Counted from the first letter of the stretch, positions 35,343 through 45,302 are shown. The stretch: DNA of 64,000 nucleotides from Chryseobacterium camelliae (GCF_027920545.1 NZ_CP115859.1:372001-436000), one strand, 5' to 3'. Program-made: numbers and translations. Notes: a model not told the origin generated them from the sequence alone.

Positions 35343-36426
35343 TGCCAAACGTTTTTTTCATAACACCTCAGGATTAGGCAACTATTCCCGTGATCTGGTT
35401 CGTATTGTATCAAAATATTTTCCTGAAAACGAATACATTTTATTCAATAAAAACCAATCGGATAGAGGTAAGGATATTTTAGAAAACCCCAGCGTTCACT
35501 TTGCTGAAACCTCAAAAGGAAGCATGTCCCGGCAATTTAAAATGGGAAAAGATGCACAGAAACAGAATGCAGACGTTTTCCATGGATTATCCGGTGAATT
35601 ACCCTTAAAATGGGACAAAAAACCAATCAAAAAAATCGTTACCATTCACGATTTGATATTCGTACGATATCCTCAATATTATTCTTTTTTTGATCGAAAA
35701 ATTCATCTTTGGAAATTCAAAAAAGCCGCAAATACTGCAGATAAAATCATTGCGATTTCAGAGCAGACAAAAAGAGACATCATTCAGTTTTTAAAAGTTC
35801 CTGAATCTAAGATTGAAGTGATTTATCAGGGCTGTCATAAAGCTTTTAAAGAACAGCAATCTGAAGAGTTTATCCAACAGACAAAAGAAAAATTTAACCT
35901 TCCTGAACGATTTATTTTAAATGTCGGAACCATAGAAGACCGCAAGAATCTTTTAAACATTGTAAAAGGAATCAGCGGAACCGATATTCCATTGATTGTA
36001 GTCGGAAAAAAAACAAAATATTTTCAGAAAATAGCTGCTTTTATCCAGAAGAATAAAATGGAAAAACAGGTTCATTTTTTAGAAGGTGTTTCTATGGATG
36101 AGCTGGCCGTTATTTATAAATCAGCGGATATTTTTGTGTATCCAAGCTTTTTTGAAGGCTTCGGAATTCCTGTAATAGAAGCGCTTTTCTCAAAAACTGT
36201 AACCATTACAAGCAATACAAGCTGTCTTCCGGAAGCAGGCGGTCCGGATTCTGTTTATATCGATCCCAAGAATCATTTGGATATTCAATCAAAAATAAAA
36301 TTTTTGTGGGAGAATGAATCTGAAAGAAAACGCCGTGCTGAAAAGAGTTTTGAGTTTGTTCAAAAGTTTAATGACGAGCCTATTGCCAACGAATTGATGA
36401 TGCTCTACAGAAAAATTATTTCGTAA
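35326..36426 (+). CDS. GT4-type glycosyltransferase
   Basis: 366 residues, GT-B fold. N-terminal domain MKIAYDAKRFFHNTSGLGNY (the glycine loop), and the C-terminal donor domain with NVGTIEDRKNLLNIVKGI, FLEGVSMDELAVIYKSADIF, VYPSFFEGFGIPVIEALFSK (the EX7E motif). Probably transfers mannose or glucose in O-antigen, capsule or glycan synthesis. Start overlaps the preceding gene by 17 bases. Confidence 0.88.
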   Translation: MKIAYDAKRFFHNTSGLGNYSRDLVRIVSKYFPENEYILFNKNQSDRGKDILENPSVHFAETSKGSMSRQFKMGKDAQKQNADVFHGLSGELPLKWDKKPIKKIVTIHDLIFVRYPQYYSFFDRKIHLWKFKKAANTADKIIAISEQTKRDIIQFLKVPESKIEVIYQGCHKAFKEQQSEEFIQQTKEKFNLPERFILNVGTIEDRKNLLNIVKGISGTDIPLIVVGKKTKYFQKIAAFIQKNKMEKQVHFLEGVSMDELAVIYKSADIFVYPSFFEGFGIPVIEALFSKTVTITSNTSCLPEAGGPDSVYIDPKNHLDIQSKIKFLWENESERKRRAEKSFEFVQKFNDEPIANELMMLYRKIIS

Positions 36427-36430
36427 AATT

Positions 36431-36461
36431 CTTGCAGGATTAAAAATTAGTCCTACATTTG
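36431..36461 (+). promoter_or_regulatory. Promoter of the histidine operon
   Basis: CTTG (36431-36434, three of four -33 bases), 19 bases, TACATTTG (36454-36461). It lies 18 bases before the leader peptide ATG. Confidence 0.65.
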
Positions 36462-36479
36462 TACCACAAAATTTCAACA

Positions 36480-36530
36480 ATGAACCCGAATTTTTTAACA
36501 GTACATCATTATTATCATCATCTCTGCTAG
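36480..36530 (+). CDS. hisL: His operon leader peptide
   Basis: A 16-codon reading frame encodes MNPNFLTVHHYYHHLC, with four histidine codons among six (CAT CAT TAT TAT CAT CAT, 36504-36521), ending at TAG 36528-36530. It lies between the his promoter and a strong terminator, upstream of hisG. This is the layout of ribosome-mediated transcription attenuation: scarce histidyl-tRNA stalls the ribosome at the His run. The call rests on composition and position, not on homology. Confidence 0.9.
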   Translation: MNPNFLTVHHYYHHLC

Positions 36531-36602
36531 ACGGAATTGTTGATATATGACTATGTTAAAAATCAAAATAATTAAAAACCGTCTGAGTAAATAGACGGTT
36601 TT
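36529..36602 (+). promoter_or_regulatory. His attenuator: antiterminator arm and terminator
   Basis: Terminator stem AAAACCGTCT (36575-36584) with AGACGGTTTT (36593-36602), 8-base loop, T-run to 36605. The sequence AGACGG also occurs at 36529-36534, overlapping the leader stop codon, and can pair with CCGTCT (36579-36584) instead. A ribosome stalled in the His codons leaves 36529-36534 free to form this antiterminator; one that reaches the stop codon covers it and the terminator forms. The mutual exclusion is read directly from the sequence; its operation is inferred. Confidence 0.82.
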
Positions 36603-36674
36603 TTTGTTTCTAAATTGATCCCGGGAATTTTTCAATTCAACCATTTTTATTTGCTCAGACTCAACAAAAGTAAA

Positions 36675-37532
36675 ATGAGTATAATAAAAATAGCGATACA
36701 AAAAAGCGGGCGGCTTTACGAAGAATCACTCCAGCTCCTCAAAGACTGCGGTATTTTCATCAACAACGGAAAAGACCAGCTTAAAGTTTCTGTAGACAAT
36801 TTCCCAATGGAAATCATGTATTTACGAAATTCAGATATTCCTCAATACCTGGAAGACGGAGTGGTTGATATTGCCATCGTGGGTGAAAATCTTTTAGTAG
36901 AAAAACAAAAAAACATTGAGATTGTTCAATCTCTGGGTTTCTCAAAATGCAGGGTTTCTTTAGCCATTCCTAAAGACATTGAAACGAATGACATCAATTA
37001 CTTTCAGGGTAAAAAAATTGCAACCTCTTATCCGAATACCTTAAAAAACTTTCTTCAGAAAAATAATATTTCAGCAGACATCCATATTATTTCAGGTTCG
37101 GTTGAAATCGCTCCCAATATTGGTCTTGCCGATGGAATCTGTGATATTGTAAGCTCCGGAAGTACTTTATTTAAAAACGGGTTGAGAGAAACCATAACGC
37201 TTCTAAAATCAGAGGCTGTACTGGCAAAGACATCACAATTAAGTCCGGAAAAAGTATCCGTTTTAGAGAAGTTTATATTCAGGATAAAAGCGGTTTTAAA
37301 GGCTAAAAATTCAAAATATATTCTGATGAATGTTCCTAATGAAAAGATAGATCTTATTTCAAAAACTCTTCCCGTTCTTAAAAGTCCGACCGTAATTCCT
37401 TTGGCTGAAAAGGGTTGGAGCAGTATTCATTCAGTCATTGATGAAGAACGTTTTTGGGAAGTCATCGATGAACTGAAAGAAAAAGGAGCCCAAGATATTT
37501 TAATAATTCCAATCGATAAAATGGTAATTTAA
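36675..37532 (+). CDS. hisG: ATP phosphoribosyltransferase, long form
   Basis: 285 residues from ATG 36675 (MSIIKIAIQKSGRLYEESLQ); the in-frame ATG at 36615 begins within leader RNA just after the terminator and is unlikely. Catalyses ATP + PRPP to phosphoribosyl-ATP, the first and committed step of histidine synthesis. Visible: DIAIVGENLLVEK, FSKCRVSLAIPKD, and the PRPP loop in GICDIVSSGSTLFKNGL. Its C-terminal about 75 residues form the regulatory domain that binds histidine, so no HisZ is needed. Confidence 0.95.
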   Translation: MSIIKIAIQKSGRLYEESLQLLKDCGIFINNGKDQLKVSVDNFPMEIMYLRNSDIPQYLEDGVVDIAIVGENLLVEKQKNIEIVQSLGFSKCRVSLAIPKDIETNDINYFQGKKIATSYPNTLKNFLQKNNISADIHIISGSVEIAPNIGLADGICDIVSSGSTLFKNGLRETITLLKSEAVLAKTSQLSPEKVSVLEKFIFRIKAVLKAKNSKYILMNVPNEKIDLISKTLPVLKSPTVIPLAEKGWSSIHSVIDEERFWEVIDELKEKGAQDILIIPIDKMVI

Positions 37533-37534
37533 GT

Positions 37535-38827
37535 ATGAAAATTAATACATATCCTCAAAGAGAAAGCTGGTCAGAATTAATAAAAAGACCTGTTTTACGA
37601 AGAGAAAAACTCACAAAATTAATTGCTGAAATTTTTAAGGAAGTTGAACAAAACGGTGATCAGGCATTACTTGATTTCAATAAAAAATTTGACGGAACTG
37701 AACTTAAAAATATAAAGGTTTCCGAAGAAGAAATAGAAAATGCTGAAAGCTTAATCAGTAACGAATTAAAAGAAGCAATTCAAAAGGCAAAAGAAAATAT
37801 TACGAAGTTTCACACCTCTCAAATCACTGAAATAGAAAAGATTGAAACTACAAAAGGAGTCGTTTGCTGGAGAGAAAACAGAGCCATCGAAAAAATCGGG
37901 ATTTATATTCCCGGAGGAACCGCACCTTTATTTTCTACGGTTTTAATGTTGGCAATTCCCGCTCAATTGGCAGGTTGTAAAGAAATCATTTTATGTACGC
38001 CTCCGGATAAAACCGGTAATATCAATCCGGCAATTCTTTACACGGCAAAGCTTTGCGGAGTTACAAAAATATTTAAGACCGGTGGAGCTCAAGCCGTTGC
38101 AGCAATGACTTTAGGCACAGAAAGCATTCCGAATGTGTATAAAATTTTCGGGCCGGGAAATCAATATGTTGTTGCAGCTAAAGAATTTGCTCAAAATTAT
38201 AATGTAGCCATTGATATGCCTGCAGGACCAAGTGAAGTACTTGTAATTGCCGATCAACAGGCTATACCTGAATTTTGTGCGGCAGATTTACTTTCTCAGG
38301 CTGAACACGGAAGCGACAGTCAGGTAATTTTTCTTTCAACTGATGAGGAAGTTTTTAACCAAACCATTAAAGAAACTAAAAAGCAACTTCAAGAACTGCC
38401 AAGAAGTGAGTTTACTAAAGAAGCTTTAAAAAACAGTCATTTTATCTTGCTAAATACGATTGATGAAGCTTTAGAATTCAGCAATCTATATGCTCCAGAA
38501 CACTTGATTTTAGCATTGGAAGACTTTGAAAAGCATATCCCTGAAATTCAAAATGCAGGCTCGGTTTTCCTTGGAAATTATTCTTGTGAAAGCGCAGGAG
38601 ATTATGCAAGCGGAACCAACCACACGCTTCCCACCAACGGATTTGCAAAAAATTACAGCGGAGTTTCTTTAGACAGCTTTGTGAAGAAGATTACATTCCA
38701 GAATTTATCACAAAAAGGACTTCAGAATTTAGGAAAAACAATAGAAATCATGGCAGAAGCAGAAGGATTATTTGCTCACAAAAATGCCGTAAGCATAAGA
38801 TTAAAACAAGAAAATGAAAGAGTTTAA
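37535..38827 (+). CDS. hisD: Histidinol dehydrogenase
   Basis: 430 residues. Oxidises histidinol to histidine with two NAD. Signature stretches: IGIYIPGGTAPLFSTVLMLA, FKTGGAQAVAAMTLGTESIP, KIFGPGNQYVVAAKEFAQ, DMPAGPSEVLVIAD, SQAEHGSDSQVIFLST and AGDYASGTNHTLPTNGFAK (zinc and catalytic His). Starts 2 bases after hisG; its end overlaps hisC by 14 bases. Confidence 0.96.
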   Translation: MKINTYPQRESWSELIKRPVLRREKLTKLIAEIFKEVEQNGDQALLDFNKKFDGTELKNIKVSEEEIENAESLISNELKEAIQKAKENITKFHTSQITEIEKIETTKGVVCWRENRAIEKIGIYIPGGTAPLFSTVLMLAIPAQLAGCKEIILCTPPDKTGNINPAILYTAKLCGVTKIFKTGGAQAVAAMTLGTESIPNVYKIFGPGNQYVVAAKEFAQNYNVAIDMPAGPSEVLVIADQQAIPEFCAADLLSQAEHGSDSQVIFLSTDEEVFNQTIKETKKQLQELPRSEFTKEALKNSHFILLNTIDEALEFSNLYAPEHLILALEDFEKHIPEIQNAGSVFLGNYSCESAGDYASGTNHTLPTNGFAKNYSGVSLDSFVKKITFQNLSQKGLQNLGKTIEIMAEAEGLFAHKNAVSIRLKQENERV

Positions 38828-39848
38828 TATCAATAGTTTAGTAAGAAAAAACATCTTAGAATTACAACCTTACATCAGCTTTAGGGATAACAATGAATTT
38901 GAAAGTCCTGTTTTGCTGGATGCGAATGAAAGTCCGCTTGGTGAACTGAATCGTTATCCTGATTCCACGCAGAAGAAATTAAAGCAAAAACTTTCCGAGA
39001 TAAAAAATATTTCAGCCGGTCAAATTGCAGTTGGAAATGGAAGCGATGAATTAATTGACCTGATCATCAAGGTATTTTGTGAGCCGAAAAAAGATTCGAT
39101 CTTAATGATGAATCCTTCCTTTGCGATGTATGGTTTCTATGCTTCTATCAATGAAAATAAAGTGATAAAACTTGATTTAAATGCAGATTTTGAGATCGTT
39201 AAAGACGATTTTCTTAAAATTTCAAGAGACTTTAAATCCAAAGTTTTCTTCTTGTGCTCACCTAATAATCCTACCGGAAACTCTATTGAAGATATTGAAT
39301 TTTATATTCAAAATTTTGATGGAATTGTAGTGGTCGATGAAGCCTACATAGAATTCTCAGGAAAAAAATCCTGTGTTGGATTATTAGAGAAATATCCTAA
39401 TCTGATTGTTCTTCAAACCTTCTCAAAAGCTTGGGGAATGGCGGGGGCCAGAGTGGGTATTGCTTATTCTTCAGAAGAAATTATTAAGCTGATTAATACG
39501 GTAAAAGCCCCTTATAACATTAACTCATTAAGTTTAAATAAAATAGTTGAAGTAATTAAAAAACAGGAAGCTATGAATTCAAATATAAAAAACACTTTAA
39601 ATGAAATTTCCTGGCTTAAGAACGAATTTCAGTCTGTAAAATGCATCAAAAAAGTATATCCGACTGATGCTAATTTCTTTTTGATTGAATTTGAAAATGG
39701 AGAAAAAGTTTATGAAAAATTATTGGAAAATAAAATTCTAACAAGCAAAAGAAGCCCTCAAATTCCCAATTGTATCAGAGTGAATGTTGGAAATCGGGAA
39801 GAAAATATTCAATTAATCGAAGTTTTAAAACAGTACGAAACCTTATAG
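38814..39848 (+). CDS. hisC: Histidinol-phosphate aminotransferase
   Basis: 344 residues, PLP class I/II fold. Contains LLDANESPLGELNRYPD, GNGSDELIDLIIKVF, SPNNPTGNSI, VVVDEAYIEFS and the Schiff-base lysine in LQTFSKAWGMAGARVGIA. Converts imidazole-acetol phosphate to histidinol phosphate. A palindrome overlaps its stop codon. Confidence 0.95.
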   Translation: MKEFNINSLVRKNILELQPYISFRDNNEFESPVLLDANESPLGELNRYPDSTQKKLKQKLSEIKNISAGQIAVGNGSDELIDLIIKVFCEPKKDSILMMNPSFAMYGFYASINENKVIKLDLNADFEIVKDDFLKISRDFKSKVFFLCSPNNPTGNSIEDIEFYIQNFDGIVVVDEAYIEFSGKKSCVGLLEKYPNLIVLQTFSKAWGMAGARVGIAYSSEEIIKLINTVKAPYNINSLSLNKIVEVIKKQEAMNSNIKNTLNEISWLKNEFQSVKCIKKVYPTDANFFLIEFENGEKVYEKLLENKILTSKRSPQIPNCIRVNVGNREENIQLIEVLKQYETL

Positions 39849-39870
39849 GTTTTAAAAACCTATAAGGTTT
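39838..39870 (+). repeat. Perfect palindromic element at the hisC stop / before hisB
   Basis: Fifteen-base arms AAACCTTATAGGTTT (39838-39852) and AAACCTATAAGGTTT (39856-39870) with a 3-base loop. It includes the hisC stop codon and lies in the widest gap of the his operon. No T-run follows. From memory, ACCTTATAGG-type palindromes are scattered in Flavobacteriia genomes, so this is probably a REP-like dispersed unit. Confidence 0.6.
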
Positions 39871-39908
39871 GACAAAGAATTAAGTAACAGATTTACAATT
39901 ATTTAAAA

Positions 39909-41003
39909 ATGAAAAAACTATTATTTATAGACCGTGACGGAACTTTAATCATAGAACCGCCAACCGATTTCCAAGTAGATTCTTTGAAAAAACTGGAATT
40001 TTATCCAGGAGTTTTTCAAAACCTTTCAAAAATTGCCAAAGAACTGGATTTTGAGCTGGTCATGGTGACTAATCAGGATGGGTTAGGAACAGCAAGCTTT
40101 CCTTATAAAGATTTTATAAAACCGCATGAAAAGATGCTAAAAGCCTTTAAAAATGAAGGAATTATTTTTAATGACATTCTCATTGATAAAAGCTTTGAAA
40201 GTGAAAATCTCCCTACAAGGAAACCCGGAGTTGGAATGTTAGGAAAATATATTTACGGAGATTATGATCTTGAAAATTCTTTCGTGATTGGAGATCGGTT
40301 GACAGATATTCAATTAGCCCAAAATTTAAATTCTAAAGCAATTCTTATCAGCCAAATTCAGAATGAAGAGGCTGAATTGACCACAGAAAGCTGGGATGAG
40401 ATCTATCAATATTTAAAACAGATTCCGCGAAAAGCTAAAGCTTCAAGAACAACCAATGAAGCGGATATTGAAATTGAAGTCAATTTGGATGGAAAGGGGA
40501 ATTCCGAGATTTCAACGGGATTATGTTTTTTTGATCACATGCTGGAGCAGATTTCAAAACATGGCAATTTAGATTTAAAAATCCAAGTAAAAGGAGATCT
40601 GCAGGTTGATGAGCACCACACGGTCGAAGATACAGGAATTGTGTTAGGAGAAGCTGTTTTAAAAGCTTTGGGAAAGAAAAAAGGGATTGAAAGATATGGT
40701 TTTCTGCTTCCGATGGACGATTGTTTAGCACAAGTCGCTCTAGATTTCGGAGGACGTTCCTGGTTAGTTTGGGAAGCTAATTTTAAACGTGAAAAGATAG
40801 GTGATGTTCCGACTGAAATGTTTGAGCACTTCTTTAAATCTTTTACTGATTCTGCTAAATGTAACCTCAATGTCAAAGTGGAAGGAGAAAATGAGCATCA
40901 TAAGATTGAATCTATTTTTAAAGCCTTCGCAAAAGCGATAAAAATGGCCGTTAATCAGTCTGATCAGAATTTTAATCTCCCCTCAACAAAAGGAAGTTTA
41001 TAG
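39909..41003 (+). CDS. hisB: Bifunctional histidinol-phosphatase / imidazoleglycerol-phosphate dehydratase
   Basis: 364 residues. N-terminal HAD phosphatase ([15 protein letters not shown] with catalytic aspartates, [33 protein letters not shown]; about residues 1-165) and C-terminal dehydratase ([62 protein letters not shown]; about 175-364). Carries out steps six and eight. This fusion is known from Enterobacteria, Campylobacter and Bacteroidota. Confidence 0.95.
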   Translation: MKKLLFIDRDGTLIIEPPTDFQVDSLKKLEFYPGVFQNLSKIAKELDFELVMVTNQDGLGTASFPYKDFIKPHEKMLKAFKNEGIIFNDILIDKSFESENLPTRKPGVGMLGKYIYGDYDLENSFVIGDRLTDIQLAQNLNSKAILISQIQNEEAELTTESWDEIYQYLKQIPRKAKASRTTNEADIEIEVNLDGKGNSEISTGLCFFDHMLEQISKHGNLDLKIQVKGDLQVDEHHTVEDTGIVLGEAVLKALGKKKGIERYGFLLPMDDCLAQVALDFGGRSWLVWEANFKREKIGDVPTEMFEHFFKSFTDSAKCNLNVKVEGENEHHKIESIFKAFAKAIKMAVNQSDQNFNLPSTKGSL

Positions 41004-41004
41004 C

Positions 41005-41583
41005 ATGATAGCGATTATAAAATACAACGGCGGAAACGTCAGATCTGTACAGAATGCCTTGAACAGATTGGGAGCAGAGTCAATTATTACCGATGATTTT
41101 GAACTGATTAGAAATTCAGATAAAGTGATTTTTCCGGGAGTCGGAGAAGCGTCTTCAACGATGAAAAACTTACAGGAGAAAGGCTTGGATAAGCTCATTC
41201 CAACCTTAAAACAGCCTGTTTTGGGAATTTGCCTGGGAATGCAACTGATGTGCAAAAATAATGAAGAAGGAAACACTGTCGGAATGGGGATTTTTGATAT
41301 TAATGTAAAGAGATTTCCGGCGAAAGATGTTGTTCCGCATATGGGATGGAATACGATTTCAGGCTTTCAATCCTCAATTTTTAAAGAAATTGAAGAGGAG
41401 AGTGATGTCTATTTTGTTCACAGCTATTATTGCGAGCTTTCGAAGAATACCACTTCGGTTTGTGACTATATTTTGCCTTTCAGTGCGTCTTTGCAAAAAG
41501 ACAATTTTTATGCGATGCAGTTTCACCCTGAAAAATCGGGAAAAGTCGGAAGTCAATTAATAAAAAACTTTTTAAAGCTTTAG
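41005..41583 (+). CDS. hisH: Imidazole glycerol phosphate synthase, glutaminase subunit
   Basis: 192 residues, class I glutamine amidotransferase. Catalytic Cys in [11 protein letters not shown] (about residue 77), His and Glu in [13 protein letters not shown] near the C-terminus; oxyanion region FPGVGEAS. Supplies ammonia to HisF. One base after hisB. Confidence 0.95.
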   Translation: MIAIIKYNGGNVRSVQNALNRLGAESIITDDFELIRNSDKVIFPGVGEASSTMKNLQEKGLDKLIPTLKQPVLGICLGMQLMCKNNEEGNTVGMGIFDINVKRFPAKDVVPHMGWNTISGFQSSIFKEIEEESDVYFVHSYYCELSKNTTSVCDYILPFSASLQKDNFYAMQFHPEKSGKVGSQLIKNFLKL

Positions 41584-41585
41584 TT

Positions 41586-42308
41586 ATGAAAATTATCCCA
41601 GCCATTGATATTATTGACGGAAAATGTGTACGTCTCTCAAAAGGAGATTACGGAACAAAAAAAATATACAACGAAAACCCGGTTGAAGTCGCCAAAGAAT
41701 TTGAAAATTCAGGGATCAGATTTCTGCATTTGGTTGATTTAGACGGTGCAAAATCCAGGCATATTGTCAACCAGAAGGTTCTGGAAGATATTGCCAGAGA
41801 AACTTCTTTAGAAATTGATTTTGGTGGAGGCTTAAAGACTTTAGAAGATATTGAAATCGCTTTTAATTCGGGAGCCAAACAAATTACCATTGGAAGTATT
41901 GCCGTTCAAAACCCTGAATTTTGCTTTGATTTAATTAAAAAATACGGCTCGGAGAAAATTATTCTGGGAGCGGATTGCGATAACAGAAAAATAAAAACAT
42001 CAGGCTGGCTGGAAGAAAGCAATCAGGATGTCATTGATTTTATCCTTCAATATCAGGAAAAAGGAGTAAAAGATGTAATCTGTACCGATATTTCAAAAGA
42101 CGGAATGTTGGAAGGACCTTCAACAAATTTATATCAGGATATTTTAAGCAGAACCGCCATTCAATTGGTGGCAAGTGGTGGAATTTCGGGGATTGGGGAT
42201 GTCTGTCGGATGAAAGAAATCGGTTGCTCCGGAACGATTATCGGGAAAGCGATTTATGAAGGAAAAATAGAGTTGAAAGAATTACAAAAATTGATTGAAA
42301 ATGCTTAA
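41586..42308 (+). CDS. hisA: Phosphoribosylformimino-AICAR-phosphate isomerase (ProFAR isomerase)
   Basis: 240 residues, TIM barrel of two half-barrels. [20 protein letters not shown] contains the first catalytic aspartate; [12 protein letters not shown] and [18 protein letters not shown] carry the second; [12 protein letters not shown] binds phosphate. Starts 2 bases after hisH. Confidence 0.95.
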   Translation: MKIIPAIDIIDGKCVRLSKGDYGTKKIYNENPVEVAKEFENSGIRFLHLVDLDGAKSRHIVNQKVLEDIARETSLEIDFGGGLKTLEDIEIAFNSGAKQITIGSIAVQNPEFCFDLIKKYGSEKIILGADCDNRKIKTSGWLEESNQDVIDFILQYQEKGVKDVICTDISKDGMLEGPSTNLYQDILSRTAIQLVASGGISGIGDVCRMKEIGCSGTIIGKAIYEGKIELKELQKLIENA

Positions 42309-43053
42309 AAAGAGAATCATTCCCTGTTTGGATATAAAAGACGGAACAACGGTGAAAGGAATCAACTTCGAAGGATTGAGAAACGCCGGAAATCCTATTG
42401 AACTGGCAAAAAAATATGAAAATGACGGTGCTGACGAATTAATTTTTCTGGATATTACCGCAACGATTGAAAAACGAAAAACTTTCGTTGATTTGGTAAA
42501 AGAGATTGCCCGGGAGCTTAGTATTCCTTTTACAGTGGGTGGCGGAATTTCAACTGTTGAAGATGTCAGAAAGTTGTTGGAAGCCGGAGCGGATAAAATC
42601 AGCATTAATTCTTCTGCCGTTAAAAACCCGCAATTGATCTCAGATCTTTCGAAAGAATTTGGAAGCCAGTGTATCGTCGTAGCGATTGATACCAAATTTG
42701 TTGATGATTCAGATTGGGTTCATGTGAAAGGAGGAAGGGAAATTACGGATTTAAAAGCGTTGGATTGGGCGAAAAAAGCAGAGGAATTGGGAGCCGGAGA
42801 AATTCTTTTAACTTCAATGGACGGGGACGGAACCAAAGCCGGTTTTGATTTAAGAATCACAAAATTAATCTCCGAAAACGTAAATATTCCGGTCATTGCT
42901 TCCGGTGGTGCAGGGAAAATTGAAGACTTTGAAACTGTTTTTAATGAAACAAAAGCAACCGCAGCCTTGGCAGCAAGCATTTTCCATTTTGGAGAAGTTA
43001 AAATTCCGGATTTGAAAAATGAATTAAAAGCTAAAAAAACTGCAGTACGATGA
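42301..43053 (+). CDS. hisF: Imidazole glycerol phosphate synthase, cyclase subunit
   Basis: 250 residues from ATG 42301 ([15 protein letters not shown]), overlapping hisA by 8 bases; an ATG two codons earlier (42295) is equally possible. TIM barrel with catalytic aspartates in [15 protein letters not shown] and in [16 protein letters not shown], phosphate loops FTVGGGIST and [12 protein letters not shown]. With HisH makes IGP and AICAR, the latter returning to purine synthesis. Confidence 0.95.
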   Translation: MLKKRIIPCLDIKDGTTVKGINFEGLRNAGNPIELAKKYENDGADELIFLDITATIEKRKTFVDLVKEIARELSIPFTVGGGISTVEDVRKLLEAGADKISINSSAVKNPQLISDLSKEFGSQCIVVAIDTKFVDDSDWVHVKGGREITDLKALDWAKKAEELGAGEILLTSMDGDGTKAGFDLRITKLISENVNIPVIASGGAGKIEDFETVFNETKATAALAASIFHFGEVKIPDLKNELKAKKTAVR

Positions 43054-43637
43054 ATATAAATTTTAATAAAAGTCGTGGTCTGGTTCCTGTTATCATCCAG
43101 GACAACAGAACGTTGCAGGTATTAATGCTGGGTTATATGAATGAAGAAGCTTTTGAGAAAACAAAACAGGAAGGAATTGTCACATTTTTCAGTCGTTCGA
43201 AAAACAGACTTTGGACAAAAGGCGAAGAATCGGGTAATTTTTTAACGGTAAAAAGCATTGATACTGATTGTGACCGGGATACTGTTTTAATTAAAGCCAT
43301 TCCTGAAAACGCAGTGTGCCATACCGGAAGTTTCAGCTGTTTTGGAGAAAAAAATGCTAAAGGCTTTTTATATGAACTGGAGGAAAAAATCAACCAAAGA
43401 ATTGATGAAAAAGCAGAAGATTCTTATACGTATTCCTTATTTCAAAGAGGAATCAACAAAATGGCTCAAAAAGTAGGAGAGGAGGCTGTAGAATTAGTCA
43501 TTGAAGCGAAGGATAATAATGATGATTTATTTAAAAATGAAGCTGCGGATCTGCTTTATCATTATTTAATTTTATTAAAGGCTAAGAATTTAAGTTTAGC
43601 AGATATTGAAGAAGTATTGATGAAGCGTAATAAATGA
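43050..43637 (+). CDS. hisI: Bifunctional phosphoribosyl-AMP cyclohydrolase / phosphoribosyl-ATP pyrophosphatase
   Basis: 195 residues, the HisIE fusion. Cyclohydrolase half: [57 protein letters not shown] (metal Asp/Cys). Pyrophosphatase half: [34 protein letters not shown]. Performs steps two and three. Overlaps hisF by 4 bases and ends the operon. Confidence 0.95.
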   Translation: MNINFNKSRGLVPVIIQDNRTLQVLMLGYMNEEAFEKTKQEGIVTFFSRSKNRLWTKGEESGNFLTVKSIDTDCDRDTVLIKAIPENAVCHTGSFSCFGEKNAKGFLYELEEKINQRIDEKAEDSYTYSLFQRGINKMAQKVGEEAVELVIEAKDNNDDLFKNEAADLLYHYLILLKAKNLSLADIEEVLMKRNK

Positions 43638-43643
43638 AATAAG

Positions 43644-43670
43644 AAGAGCCGATTATTAAAACCGGCTCTT
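43644..43670 (+). terminator. Terminator of the histidine operon
   Basis: AAGAGCCG (43644-43651) and CGGCTCTT (43663-43670), 11-base loop, then TATTTTT. Lies between convergent genes and may serve both strands. Confidence 0.8.
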
Positions 43671-43687
43671 TATTTTTCTCTCAGAAT

Positions 43688-44854
43688 TTATTTAATTAAA
43701 AACTTTCTTACGGCAGTTTTATCTTCAGATTTGACAATCCCCAAATACGCTCCTTTTTTTAGCATGGAAACATTAATTTTTGTTTCATTTTCTGTTTTAA
43801 ACAAAGACCTTCCGGATAAGTCCGTAATCTCGAAATTAAAATTTCCGATCTCCTTAGGAAGCCAAATATTTAAAGTATCTTTTGCCGGATTAGGGTACAT
43901 TCTCACCGCATCAAGCTTATCAATCGACAGGTCAGAAGTTGATAATGTAGAACTTGCTATTGCAAAATGCTGAAGCGCTCCAACCGCAGCTTTTCCTACA
44001 TTAAAAACATAGGTAGGATCTACATTGGCAAAAGTATCATTTGTCGTATGCTCGTTGTAGCTTCTTGTCGTTTCATAAAAGCCTGTGATAATATCTCCTT
44101 TACCTTCAAAAGGCATATAATCTGAAGCATATGCATTTGACATATTCGTCTGGAGTGGTGAATACAATGTTGTACAAGCCGCTAGTTGTTGTGTAAAAGA
44201 CAGAGAAGCAGCATTGTTACCCGACTGACCGCTCTGGTCGCTTTCACAATTGATCGAGTTATTGGTATTTCCGATTTTCCCGCCTACCTGATCTATATTG
44301 AAGACCATACGTAAATTCAGCTGACGAACACTATTCTGAAACACTACATTATTGACATAGTGAGTACTTCCTAACAACCCTTGTTCTTCACCAGAAAAGT
44401 GAATAAATTTAACAGAGTATTCCGTAGGAACATCTTTTAAAATTCTTGCTGCTTCCAGTATAATTGAAGTACCGCTTCCGTTATCGCTTACCCCAGGTCC
44501 GGCTATCGTATCGTAATGTCCGCAAATAATCACATAAGTGTTCGGATACAACGTTCCGGTTTTGGTAATGATCAGGTTTTTTGATGTGGAACTTCCGTAT
44601 GTAAAAGAATCTTCCGTAATCTGACTTGCATCATAGCCATAAGACTGATATTTTGCTTTTAACCAATTTAATGCATTCGTATTTGCAGTAGAACCTGTAG
44701 TTTTCACGCCTAAATTACCAAACTCCTGTAAAAGAGTCGTTACATTCGTCTGAGAAACCTGATTGGCTCTCGTTTGATATGCCTGAATAAAACTCTGTGC
44801 CTTACTGCAAAATCCTGCTACCGATAAAAGTAGAATAGTGGTAATCTTTTTCAC
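43688..44854 (-). CDS. Secreted M28-family metallopeptidase with type IX sorting domain
   Basis: 388 residues. Signal peptide MKKITTILLLSVAGFCSKAQ. Peptidase core: zinc ligands in VIICGHYDTIAGPGVSDNGS (His, Asp), catalytic Glu in HFSGEEQGLLGSTHY, Asp in MVFNIDQVGG, and YASDYMPFEGKGD. C-terminal domain (MYPNPAKDTLNIWLPKEIG to KGAYLGIVKSEDKTAVRKFL) is a type A sorting signal, so the enzyme should be exported by the type IX system and cleaved or anchored. An aminopeptidase acting on extracellular peptides is the best guess. Confidence 0.92.
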   Translation of the reverse strand: MKKITTILLLSVAGFCSKAQSFIQAYQTRANQVSQTNVTTLLQEFGNLGVKTTGSTANTNALNWLKAKYQSYGYDASQITEDSFTYGSSTSKNLIITKTGTLYPNTYVIICGHYDTIAGPGVSDNGSGTSIILEAARILKDVPTEYSVKFIHFSGEEQGLLGSTHYVNNVVFQNSVRQLNLRMVFNIDQVGGKIGNTNNSINCESDQSGQSGNNAASLSFTQQLAACTTLYSPLQTNMSNAYASDYMPFEGKGDIITGFYETTRSYNEHTTNDTFANVDPTYVFNVGKAAVGALQHFAIASSTLSTSDLSIDKLDAVRMYPNPAKDTLNIWLPKEIGNFNFEITDLSGRSLFKTENETKINVSMLKKGAYLGIVKSEDKTAVRKFLIK

Positions 44855-44907
44855 TGAAATTCCTGATTTTAAACTTTACTAATAAAGAACAAATGTAAAT
44901 AATAAAA

Positions 44908-44934
44908 AAATCCCGAGCAAAAAACCCGGGATTT
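44908..44934 (-). terminator. Terminator after rplT
   Basis: AAATCCCG (44908-44915) and CGGGATTT (44927-44934), 11-base loop, then a T-run on the minus strand. Confidence 0.85.
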
Positions 44935-44957
44935 ATATTGATAACAAAAATTTTACA

Positions 44958-45302
44958 TTATTTTACTTGATCTACAACTGCTTTGAAAGCTTCAGGGTGA
45001 TTCATTGCTAAATCTGCTAAAACTTTTCTGTTAAGCTCAATGTTGTTCTTTTTAAGAGCTCCCATAAACTGAGAGTAAGACATTCCGTGTACTCTAGCTC
45101 CCGCGTTGATACGAGTGATCCAAAGTGCTCTGAAGTTTCTTTTCTTCTCTTTTCTACCACGGTAAGCATATTGCATTGCTTTTTCTACCGCGTTTTTAGC
45201 TACTGTCCAAACGTTCTTTCTTCTACCGAAAAAACCTTTAGCTTGCTTAAAAATTTTCTTTCTGCGTGCTCTTGAAGCAACGGCATTTACTGATCTTGGC
45301 AT
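44958..45302 (-). CDS. rplT: 50S ribosomal protein L20
   Basis: 114 residues, standard length. [40 protein letters not shown] and [24 protein letters not shown] stretch (here [20 protein letters not shown]) are family signatures. Early assembly protein binding 23S rRNA; in many bacteria it represses its own operon. Follows rpmI by 120 bases. Confidence 0.97.
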   Translation of the reverse strand: MPRSVNAVASRARRKKIFKQAKGFFGRRKNVWTVAKNAVEKAMQYAYRGRKEKKRNFRALWITRINAGARVHGMSYSQFMGALKKNNIELNRKVLADLAMNHPEAFKAVVDQVK

